Source of the DNA: Cyclobacteriaceae bacterium
GTDB lineage: Bacteria > Bacteroidota > Bacteroidia > Cytophagales > Cyclobacteriaceae
Length of the DNA stretch: 57,407 bases
Assembly: GCA_022841475.1 (NCBI GenBank)
Contig: JALHRJ010000026.1
Location: 1 to 57,407, forward strand
Direction of reading: 5' to 3'
Part shown: piece after piece, positions 6,337 to 13,111 of the stretch
Layout: each line of letters starts with the position of its first letter
Numbering within the stretch: the first letter of the stretch is position 1
Position numbers and translations under genes: made by a program
Notes under the pieces: model-generated
Seen by the model: the letters and a program-made list of their open reading frames with translations, nothing else
Told to the model about the DNA's origin: nothing
The model's database searches: none

Positions 6337-6708
6337 ATGAATAAAAATACGTGTATCCGTGTTTTTGCGGATGTTAACCAGATAAAGGCGTGCAGAGAAA
6401 AAATTTCCGAAAATGCCGGTGCTTTTGGAGATTTGGCACGGGTACTTGAATTGTCTGGTAATGAAGTGAGACTTAAAATTCTTTATCTGTTAGAGGAGGA
6501 AGGTAAACTATGCCCATGTGATTTAAGCGATATTCTAAGGATGAGCGTTCCGGCAGTTTCGCAGCATTTGCGAAAGCTAAAGGATGGAAATGTGATTCAA
6601 TCAAAACGGGTAGGTCAGACTATTTTCTATTCTTTAACGGATGGTCATTTGAAAATATTGCGACCTTTTTTTCGACACATTAACGTTCGAAGAGTCACTG
6701 CAAGTTGA
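6337..6708 (+). CDS. ArsR/SmtB-family metal-responsive repressor
   Basis: A 123-residue winged-helix repressor. The helix-turn-helix is LCPCDLSDILRMSVPAVSQHLRKLKDGNVI, and the wing is KRVGQTIFYSLTDGH. KLCPCDL matches the ELCVCDL metal-binding signature of ArsR-type helix 3, with both Cys kept; extra Cys residues near the N-terminus (TCIRVF, KACREK) could complete a thiol site for Hg, Cd or As. Metal binding would release it from the palindrome at 6267-6288 and induce this gene and the four behind it. The operon uses ArsR where a mercury locus would normally have MerR. Confidence 0.92.
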   Translation: MNKNTCIRVFADVNQIKACREKISENAGAFGDLARVLELSGNEVRLKILYLLEEEGKLCPCDLSDILRMSVPAVSQHLRKLKDGNVIQSKRVGQTIFYSLTDGHLKILRPFFRHINVRRVTAS

Positions 6709-6728
6709 TGTTATTATTACTCTAAAAA

Positions 6729-6944
6729 ATGGAAACTAAAGTAATTGCTGTATCCACCATAACGTGTCCGGCTTGTAGCTTTTCGAAGGAAGAAGAGATG
6801 CCAACCGATGCATGTCAGTATTTTTACGAGTGTGAAAACTGTAAAACTTTATTGAAACCAAAACCCGGAGACTGTTGTGTATTTTGTTCCTATGGGAATG
6901 TGAAATGCCCTCCGGTTCAACTGGAGAAAGCTTGTTGCAAATAG
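6729..6944 (+). CDS. GDCCVxC-type Cys-rich zinc-ribbon protein
   Basis: A 71-residue protein with eleven Cys. It has an N-terminal CPAC pair, ECENCKTLL, then KPKPGDCCVFCSYGNVKCPP and a C-terminal ACCK. The GDCCVFCSYG...CPP block is a recognisable family found in bacterial mercury and metal-resistance clusters. Its biochemical role is unknown; a soft-metal chaperone or sink is likely. It starts 20 bp after the ArsR gene in the same operon. Confidence 0.85.
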   Translation: METKVIAVSTITCPACSFSKEEEMPTDACQYFYECENCKTLLKPKPGDCCVFCSYGNVKCPPVQLEKACCK

Positions 6945-6954
6945 AATCGCAAGT

Positions 6955-7359
6955 ATGATTGCAGGAGATTTATCGAAGGAGTTCAGGGATTCAATCCGTG
7001 GATTATCCGGCCATTTGCGTGGCATTGAGAAGATGGTGAACACAGAATTCCCCGACCAAACTCTCTTACAACTGAAAGCAGTTCAGGCAGGGCTTCAAAA
7101 AGCAACACTCATGTTGCTGGATGAAGTTTACCGTAAGGCGCTTGCAGAAAAGATTTCGTTTTCATGGCAAAATTGTCCTGGGAATTGCGGTTATGAAAAG
7201 AGTATTGATATGCTCCGCAGTTTGTTCCCGCATATTAAGTTGGATGAGATACCTGAAAAATTGAAGGAAGCGGCAAAAATCGAGGATCATTTGAAGAAAA
7301 TTATTTCACAAAATAACTTGGAGCCCCCCTCCATTGGGAAGTTACATTTGGATCAGTAA
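6955..7359 (+). CDS. CsoR/RcnR-like (DUF156) protein with altered metal ligands
   Basis: A 134-residue protein. Its N-terminal 65 residues fit the CsoR/RcnR all-helical fold (IRGLSGHLRGIEKMV, then LLQLKAVQAGLQKATLMLLDE). The classical C-H-C copper ligands of CsoR are not at the expected places: the Cys36 region reads NTEFPDQ and no His/Cys pair follows in helix 2. The protein instead has a 60-residue C-terminal extension with CPGNCGYEKS. This suggests a different inducer or a non-sensor role. It starts 10 bp after the GDCC gene. Confidence 0.7.
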   Translation: MIAGDLSKEFRDSIRGLSGHLRGIEKMVNTEFPDQTLLQLKAVQAGLQKATLMLLDEVYRKALAEKISFSWQNCPGNCGYEKSIDMLRSLFPHIKLDEIPEKLKEAAKIEDHLKKIISQNNLEPPSIGKLHLDQ

Positions 7360-7385
7360 ACCGTTCAACATCTAAATTAATATTT

Positions 7386-7622
7386 ATGGTAAAGAAAATA
7401 TTTTTCATCTCCGCTGTAGCCTTAGCAAGTCTGGGAGCAACAGCTTTTGAATTGAACAGGGAAACAACCTCGGCTTGCCCCCTGGAAGGTACACCTGCAT
7501 GTCCGATTGTAAATTGCCCGCTAAAAGGAACCCCCCAATGCCCTTATACTCAATCTTCCTTGCCCTCGTGCTGCAAGACTGATGCTTCACTGCAAACAGA
7601 AACATTGAGAATGTTCAAGTAA
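7386..7622 (+). CDS. Secreted CPLxGTPxCP repeat peptide
   Basis: A 78-residue protein with a signal peptide (about residues 1-20) and a mature part with two near-identical units, CPLEGTPACP and CPLKGTPQCP, joined by IVN and followed by LPSCCKTDA. Seven Cys in about 55 mature residues, with no catalytic motif, suggest a periplasmic soft-metal-binding peptide. I recall similar CPLxGTP peptides in Bacteroidetes mercury operons but know of no experiment. It sits between the CsoR-like gene and merTP. Confidence 0.75.
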   Translation: MVKKIFFISAVALASLGATAFELNRETTSACPLEGTPACPIVNCPLKGTPQCPYTQSSLPSCCKTDASLQTETLRMFK

Positions 7623-7637
7623 GTTCTGATTAGAGAC

Positions 7638-8243
7638 ATGAAGGTAAGTAGTATTTTGAGCAGTGGACTTATCGCAGCGATACTAAGTTCGCTTTGTTGC
7701 ATCACACCTGTGCTGGCCCTGGTTGCAGGAATGAGTGGTATTGCAGCTTCTTTTTCATGGCTGGAGCCGGGTCGGCCGTACTTGGCGGGTATTACAATTG
7801 CCGTACTCGGGTTTGCCTGGTATAAGAAGGTATTTCCAAAAACAGAATCACCTGACTGTGCATGTGAAACTGAAGGGAAGAATGTTTCATTCTGGCATAC
7901 GAAAACTTTCCTGGTGCTTATAACAATTTTTGCTCTTTCTACATTGGCTTTTCCATACTATGCTCATATTTTTTATCCTCATTCTGAAAAGCAAGTGATT
8001 GTAGCTAACGAGAACGATTTCCGTTCTGTGGAATTCAAAATCAATGGGATGACCTGTCAAGGATGTGCAGAGCACGTTGTGTTTGAGGTCAATAAACTTG
8101 CAGGAATCATAAAAGCTAACGCATCCTTTGAAAAAGGCAATGCGTTAGTCGAATTTGATGAAAGCAAGGTATCTCAAGGTAGTATCGAGTCCGCCATAAA
8201 TTCTACAGGGTATAAAGTAGTTGATGTAGTACGGTTGCGTTAA
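7638..8243 (+). CDS. merTP: MerT-MerP fusion mercury transporter
   Basis: A 201-residue protein. Residues 1 to about 120 are MerT-like: TM1 carries the Cys pair in LSSLCCITPV, a second Cys pair CACE lies in the loop, and a further TM follows (FLVLITIFALSTLAFPYY). Residues about 135-200 are a MerP/HMA domain with GMTCQGCAEHV. The protein takes Hg(II) up into the cytoplasm, where MerA would reduce it. No mercuric reductase is visible anywhere in the window, so either MerA is encoded elsewhere or import serves another purpose. It is the last gene of the 6337-8243 operon. Confidence 0.92.
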   Translation: MKVSSILSSGLIAAILSSLCCITPVLALVAGMSGIAASFSWLEPGRPYLAGITIAVLGFAWYKKVFPKTESPDCACETEGKNVSFWHTKTFLVLITIFALSTLAFPYYAHIFYPHSEKQVIVANENDFRSVEFKINGMTCQGCAEHVVFEVNKLAGIIKANASFEKGNALVEFDESKVSQGSIESAINSTGYKVVDVVRLR

Positions 8244-8414
8244 AGTTTAAACTTATGCGCAGGTGATATTATCCCTGCTCTTTCAGGGCACTTTACTGGT
8301 TGGTTAATATCGCAAACTGGATAAGTTTTGATGGAGTCTATAAAGTAAAGCCTGATGGAAACACGATTATCAAGCACCAACCTTTACTTGCATGTTTAAT
8401 AAAACAATGTCCGA

Positions 8415-8939
8415 TTATCGTTTGCCGAGAAAATTCCGGGTGTAGCCATTTGGAGAGTTCATGAAATTAAAGGTGTAGTTGAATGTCCTGGCATTCATAT
8501 CGAAATAACCGTAATGCTCATCACTTGGGTTGTGTTCAGCACTCATATGCTGTTGCCATGAGGTTCCGTTACTCATATTTCCCATCATTTGACTATTTCC
8601 CATCATCTGATTATAGGACGACATGTTGTGACCATATTGATTCATAAAATTACTGCCTGTGAAACATACCCTCATCATATTTCCATCGGGATATAATCCA
8701 AGCGAGAATGTTGTATCAATGTTTGCGTTGTAGCAGCGGACTTGAATGGTATAATCATTAACGGAGGTGATTTCGGCCGTTGCCGGTATTGCATCCTGCG
8801 ACAAGCTTGACGTTAAAGTGCCTTTATAGGTGCCCATAATCTGGTTTGACAAGTTGGGCTGCGGTTGTTCATTGTTCATATTACAGGAAACAATGCTGAC
8901 AGCCACGGCAACGCTTAACATAACTTTTAAGGCTTTCAT
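8415..8939 (-). CDS. Met-rich lipoprotein
   Basis: A 174-residue lipoprotein (lipobox SIVSC, Cys19). The centre is a Met/Asn/Gln/His-rich stretch (MNQYGHNMSSYNQMMGNSQM, then MGNMSNGTSWQQHMSAEHN), preceded by a beta-rich domain (GTYKGTLTSSL, AEITSVNDYTIQVRC). Methionine clusters of this sort bind Cu(I) or Ag(I) in CusF, CopC and PcoE-like proteins, so an envelope copper or silver sink is plausible. The gene has its own 22-bp-spaced TGAC double box upstream (9018-9051), shared with the small Cys-rich proteins. Confidence 0.78.
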   Translation of the reverse strand: MKALKVMLSVAVAVSIVSCNMNNEQPQPNLSNQIMGTYKGTLTSSLSQDAIPATAEITSVNDYTIQVRCYNANIDTTFSLGLYPDGNMMRVCFTGSNFMNQYGHNMSSYNQMMGNSQMMGNMSNGTSWQQHMSAEHNPSDEHYGYFDMNARTFNYTFNFMNSPNGYTRNFLGKR

Positions 8940-9017
8940 ATGCTAAATATTTTAATGGTTATTATATGAGTCCGCTATAACACTTGCATAGTTAAGCAGA
9001 CCGCAAGATTTGTTCAG

Positions 9018-9051
9018 TGACGGACGTCACCCAGTAGAATGATCTTAGTCA
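9018..9051 (-). promoter_or_regulatory. Composite TGAC-N4-GTCA operator (22-bp spacing)
   Basis: TGACggacGTCA (9018-9029, perfect) and TGATcttaGTCA (9040-9051) have starts 22 bp apart, with 15 of 16 core bases matching. The pair lies 79-112 bp upstream of the Met-rich lipoprotein start at 8939. It is the best match of the series. Confidence 0.65.
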
Positions 9052-9206
9052 TTTTTCGAAGGGCTCTTGCCGTTCACCCTCCCACTAGAAATAGATAATC
9101 GCGTTAGCTTTTGAGTTGTCCATTTGATAAGGCGAGTGCCTTATTATAGGGACGGATATTGTAAACAAATTGTGAGGCAGATATTCTTACGATATCGCGC
9201 AGATAT

Positions 9207-10892
9207 TTAAAGATTGCTCAACACCACAAACTGCATGGGTTTTAAATGGAGTTTAATATAGTGTCCAATGTAATCCGGATTTTCCAATACCTTTACTTTA
9301 CCCGTATCCCCATAAAGAAATTTAAAGAAAGCCTTATCCACATTCAGTTGACGTCTAATTGAAATATACTCTTCCCTTTCTTCGGTCGTGGATGAATTGA
9401 AAGCCACTACCATTTCCTGGTCGAATAAAACTCTTGAGAAGGCAATCAGGCATTTCTCACATTCGGGCAAGTGAAAATGTATTTCGTCCGTAGAAATTTT
9501 TCGCATATGCATATGTCCAAATTTCAAAACAGAACTATTCTTTCTGATGGCTGCTATCTGTGAAATCCCTTGATAAATTTTATTCGACTTATCCAATGCA
9601 TCGGAGACTTTGTCATCGGGATTAAACATCGCTTCGCGGATGTTTGAGTCATGTTCACCCGCGCCCTCAAAACCTTGTTCGGTTCCATAATAAATACACG
9701 GAGTACCCAGCGCGCAGAGTAAAAATCCAATACCTGCGATGACTTGCTCTTCGGTTGCATCTTTTCCAAAGCGATGTTTGAAGGATTGACCGACCTGATC
9801 GTGGTTGTCAATAAATGTCACCAGAAATTCGCCAAAGTCACCACGACCCAGTGCATTTCTGCGAAGGGATTCATATCGTTCCAGTAATCGCTCCGGAGAC
9901 GCATTTCCTTTAATGACATCGGCAAGAATATGGTACAATGGAAAATCTAACACAGAGTTGAGTCCGTAATAAATATTTTGACCATCTACCGTGACTGTAG
10001 TTGTTGGACCTATGTACCGGTTATAGGTATCCTCTGAACCGACCAATTCTCCAAAGAGAAAGAAGTTCTTTTTGCCTAACATATAGGCATATTCACGTAT
10101 GTGAGAACAAAATCTGCTAATGGCTTCTTCGCCCATGTGCTTAACGGCATCCAAACGGAAGCCATCGATATCTACTTCCTTCATCCAATAGCAATGTGTT
10201 CGGATCAGAATATCCTGGACGTAGCGAGCCTCAACTGAGTCATCCATTCGAAACGCTTTAAGTTCCTGAAAATCCCCCTCACGTGTTTCCGGATATGAAT
10301 CGTAGTTTCGGATCTGTCCTTTGCGTCCGTACAATTCAGGATCGCGGAGTTCGATAGGTATCGGGTGATCGTTAGAGCGCCAACCTGCCAGGGGAAACCT
10401 TGCGCCCTCGTAATAATAGTAAGGAACATCATCAGGATAAAACCAATTGTTTCCTGAATGGTGCAGCACTATATCGAGGAACACCCGCATATCAAGTTTA
10501 TGGGCGGCATTGACCAACTCCTCCAAGTCTTCTTTGGTGCCAAATCGCTTATCAATTTCAAGATAGTTCTGAATGGCATAACCGTGATAGGACTCCGGAT
10601 TATTTTCAAACAGGGGACTGAGCCAAAGGGCAGTGCAGCCAAGATCAGAAATGTAATCAAGGTGATTGATGATCCCACGAATGGTACCACCACAAATTTG
10701 TTTCAGTTGTTCACCATCTCCAAAGCCTTTGTGGCTTGATTTGACTGGCTTTCGCGTCAGGTCATCGTGAAAACGATCGACCATTAAGAAATAGATAAAT
10801 TCTTCCCTCCACTCGCGGTGGCAATTCTTCCAGTATTTCTTTCCTTGCTTAGGTGCAAGGTCAATTTCTTCAATAGACCAAACTGTATTCAT
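9207..10892 (-). CDS. GH13 alpha-amylase-family glycosidase
   Basis: A 561-residue (beta/alpha)8 glycoside hydrolase without a signal peptide, so probably cytoplasmic. The conserved GH13 regions are present: LDIVLHHSG (region I, normally D-x-V-x-N-H; here an H replaces the usual N), DGFRLDAVKH with the nucleophile Asp near residue 247, FLFGELVG with the acid/base Glu near 281, and FIDNHDQ with the transition-state Asp near 362. It acts on alpha-glucans or maltodextrins. It has its own upstream gap and no visible link to metal handling. Confidence 0.9.
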   Translation of the reverse strand: MNTVWSIEEIDLAPKQGKKYWKNCHREWREEFIYFLMVDRFHDDLTRKPVKSSHKGFGDGEQLKQICGGTIRGIINHLDYISDLGCTALWLSPLFENNPESYHGYAIQNYLEIDKRFGTKEDLEELVNAAHKLDMRVFLDIVLHHSGNNWFYPDDVPYYYYEGARFPLAGWRSNDHPIPIELRDPELYGRKGQIRNYDSYPETREGDFQELKAFRMDDSVEARYVQDILIRTHCYWMKEVDIDGFRLDAVKHMGEEAISRFCSHIREYAYMLGKKNFFLFGELVGSEDTYNRYIGPTTTVTVDGQNIYYGLNSVLDFPLYHILADVIKGNASPERLLERYESLRRNALGRGDFGEFLVTFIDNHDQVGQSFKHRFGKDATEEQVIAGIGFLLCALGTPCIYYGTEQGFEGAGEHDSNIREAMFNPDDKVSDALDKSNKIYQGISQIAAIRKNSSVLKFGHMHMRKISTDEIHFHLPECEKCLIAFSRVLFDQEMVVAFNSSTTEEREEYISIRRQLNVDKAFFKFLYGDTGKVKVLENPDYIGHYIKLHLKPMQFVVLSNL

Positions 10893-11040
10893 ATCCCGAA
10901 TCGTTTAAAAGTCATTTGCTTAATTGTTTCGTGAACTCAAATTAGTAAGAACGCAGGTGCCGAGCAGAAAAAACCTTGGTTGATAGTTATGGTTAATTGG
11001 CAAAAGCAGGTCAAAATTAGATACCCCCTTTTTGTCTACG

Positions 11041-11071
11041 GAAAAAGGGCACACCAACCAGATGTGCCCTT
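11041..11071 (-). terminator. Rho-independent terminator of the porin gene
   Basis: A perfect 9-bp stem, AAGGGCACA (11045-11053) and TGTGCCCTT (11063-11071). On the minus strand it is followed by a T run at the stem end (CCCTTTTTCC). It lies 54 bp after the stop of the porin at 11125. Confidence 0.85.
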
Positions 11072-11124
11072 ACTAACCCTAAACAATACTCAACTAATTA
11101 TGAAAACTCAATCTCACCCCGTAC

Positions 11125-12423
11125 TTAGAAACTTATAACTGCTTCAAGCATTACACCACTAAATTCAGCGCCTGCAAATCTTCCTGTCCATGCATTGCCA
11201 TTGTAGCTTTGTTTCAAATATTCCAGTTTGGTCAGGATATTTTTTGAGATATACCAGCCACCGGCAAAATTCAGTCGACTAATCTCAAGATTATCAGTTG
11301 CACTCTCTAACTGTTTTCCGCTGATTGTGTTGTAGCGGGCTGCCACATAAAACTTTTCATTCTGGCCAAAGCGATAAATAATATCCCCTGCGAGTTGGGT
11401 AAATGCACCTTCTTTATCTGGTTGTGGTGTAGTGAATTCATTGCTTCCGGAGGCCCGTTCGATAACACCAAACAATTCAAGTCCTTTAAATTTGATAAAT
11501 GGGTTGATTTGAAGTGCCGTGATTTTGGTAAATCGTGCATTGTAACGACCATCAAAATTTCCGCCCTGCACATTGCCGTTGGCATCTGGCTGGGTGTAGG
11601 TCACATAATAGTACCTTGAACCGGTGCGGTCGCCACCATAGAGCCAAGTACCCGTTGTCTCACCTTTATTGATATACCAGGAACCGGTTAATCTTACCCT
11701 TAGGTCATCGTTGATCTGCTTGTCGTATCCCAACTTACCGTAAAACGAAGGCTTGTTGTCGCTTTGATCGTTGACTCTGACATTTTGGTTAAGCTTTCCA
11801 TTGGTTACGCCAACAAGCGCTAAGAATCCTTTGTTCTGCACGGTCACTTCGCCAAATGGCTCGGTAGAAAATGCATCCATGATGTAATTCTCATTAAATG
11901 GATTGAATATCGCCCGTGCGTTGTCTGATCTTCTGAAGTGAGTATCACCGTAATTGAATTCATCGTACCCGATAGTGATGCTCGTAAATTTCATCACACC
12001 TTCGAGGAATCCTGGCTTCACAAAATCGAGTTTGTCCATGCGCAAATAACCGCCTTTGATATAGAAATCATTGTGGTTCCTGGAAGAAAGGTAAGACCGA
12101 AGATGCATCCGCACACCGTCAAGCAATTGAACATCCACGTTCAAGTTAGCGGTAGGTAAGTTGAAATCTGATCCAAGTTCTACTAAGTTGTCAAGATCAT
12201 TGCTCTGATCTAAGGACTGAAATTGCATGGCGAAGTCACCGCCAATTCTAATTTTCATTCCCTGGAAAGAAATTGTATCTGATTTGCTGGGTTCAAACAC
12301 GTTGAGACCCCGCTTGTCATTGGGACGCCAGTATTGTAAAGATGGTACTTGTGCATACAACGCTCCTGACGTAAAAAATAGTAGGGGAAGTATGGCTTTG
12401 AGAATATTACCTATAGTTTTCAT
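11125..12423 (-). CDS. Outer-membrane beta-barrel porin-like protein
   Basis: A 432-residue protein with a signal peptide (cleavage after ALYA, about residue 24). The body is a repeated pattern of alternating amphipathic strands and turns (FKGLELFGVIERASG, YRFGQNEKFYVAARYNT, FAGGWYISKNILTKLEYLK) and it ends in an aromatic residue (EAVISF), the usual signal for outer-membrane assembly. The overall pattern resembles Bacteroidetes porins annotated near the phosphate-selective OprP/OprO group. Substrate unknown. It is monocistronic: its own terminator lies downstream. Confidence 0.82.
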   Translation of the reverse strand: MKTIGNILKAILPLLFFTSGALYAQVPSLQYWRPNDKRGLNVFEPSKSDTISFQGMKIRIGGDFAMQFQSLDQSNDLDNLVELGSDFNLPTANLNVDVQLLDGVRMHLRSYLSSRNHNDFYIKGGYLRMDKLDFVKPGFLEGVMKFTSITIGYDEFNYGDTHFRRSDNARAIFNPFNENYIMDAFSTEPFGEVTVQNKGFLALVGVTNGKLNQNVRVNDQSDNKPSFYGKLGYDKQINDDLRVRLTGSWYINKGETTGTWLYGGDRTGSRYYYVTYTQPDANGNVQGGNFDGRYNARFTKITALQINPFIKFKGLELFGVIERASGSNEFTTPQPDKEGAFTQLAGDIIYRFGQNEKFYVAARYNTISGKQLESATDNLEISRLNFAGGWYISKNILTKLEYLKQSYNGNAWTGRFAGAEFSGVMLEAVISF

Positions 12424-12547
12424 GATGATCGTATTTAAATGGTTTGGATAAACAATTAAGATTAGAATGGACGTTGAAGGACAATCCTGGAAAACGCCCG
12501 AGTAAGCAACACATGGATGTATTACTTACCGATTTCGGCTAAATGAT

Positions 12548-12931
12548 CTAAAGAAGAAAAGTTTGGAGCAGGATAGAGCGGTGTTTGCCCGACCTGACTG
12601 GTGGGTCATTTATTGAAGGTTGTAATAACCGATCATTATGGATACCACAGATATCCAATTGTGTATTGTGTGATATGACTGTGACGAGGCTCGTGGATGA
12701 TATAATGGTCGGTGCCTGCACCGACTGAAAATCATCGATTGATAAAGTAATTTCTTCATTCTTGCACCCGTCACAAGATTCCTCGGTCGTTTCACAACAG
12801 GAGTCCTTAGTTCTTTCAAATAACTCTGAAGTGATAAGTTTGTCATGACAGAAATGCTGATATACCGTCATTTCTCTGAATGGAAATAACACGGAGGTCA
12901 GGGTAGTAATATGCAGGATAAACCTTAGCAT
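12548..12931 (-). CDS. Small Cys-rich secreted protein, HYC_CC_PP-like
   Basis: A 127-residue protein with an N-terminal hydrophobic segment (about residues 1-17), QHFCHDKLI, a Cys cluster (DSCCETTEESCDGCKNEE), a PP motif (NDPPVRSGKH) and the tail SILLQTFLL. It has the same order of landmarks as the proteins at 2733-3161 and 41374-41745. Here the genes on either side are a porin and a TonB receptor rather than an RND pump. It probably serves as a periplasmic metal-binding factor (inference). A weaker 22-bp-spaced TGAC-type double box lies 58-91 bp upstream. Confidence 0.72.
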   Translation of the reverse strand: MLRFILHITTLTSVLFPFREMTVYQHFCHDKLITSELFERTKDSCCETTEESCDGCKNEEITLSIDDFQSVQAPTIISSTSLVTVISHNTQLDICGIHNDRLLQPSINDPPVRSGKHRSILLQTFLL

Positions 12932-12988
12932 TTTTGTCGTGTTTTCAATATCACACCCAAAAGTATCCCACCGGCAAGCAACGGCAAA

Positions 12989-13022
12989 TGGTTGAAGTCA
13001 GTCCATTAAATGATTAATATCA
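12989..13022 (-). promoter_or_regulatory. Weak composite TGAC-type operator (22-bp spacing)
   Basis: TGGTtgaaGTCA (12989-13000) and TGATtaatATCA (13011-13022) have starts 22 bp apart, with 12 of 16 core bases matching. They lie upstream of the Cys-rich gene at 12548-12931. It is the weakest of the five 22-bp pairs. Confidence 0.4.
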
Positions 13023-13060
13023 GTTTTTCAGCAACGGTATGGGATACATACTTAGAAACA

Positions 13061-13091
13061 TAAACAAACAGCCCGGAACGAATCCGGGCTG
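13061..13091 (-). terminator. Rho-independent terminator of the TonB receptor gene
   Basis: A perfect 9-bp GC-rich stem, CAGCCCGGA (13069-13077) and TCCGGGCTG (13083-13091), with a 5-nt loop. On the minus strand it is followed by TTTGTTTATGTTT. It lies 20 bp after the receptor stop. Confidence 0.85.
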
Positions 13092-13111
13092 CATTGGTGA
13101 TTTGAAGGGTT

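Noticed and set aside
6337..8243. Complete mer operon with MerR and MerA
   Set aside because: The regulator is ArsR-type (LCPCDL, winged helix), and no flavoprotein reductase reading frame is present.
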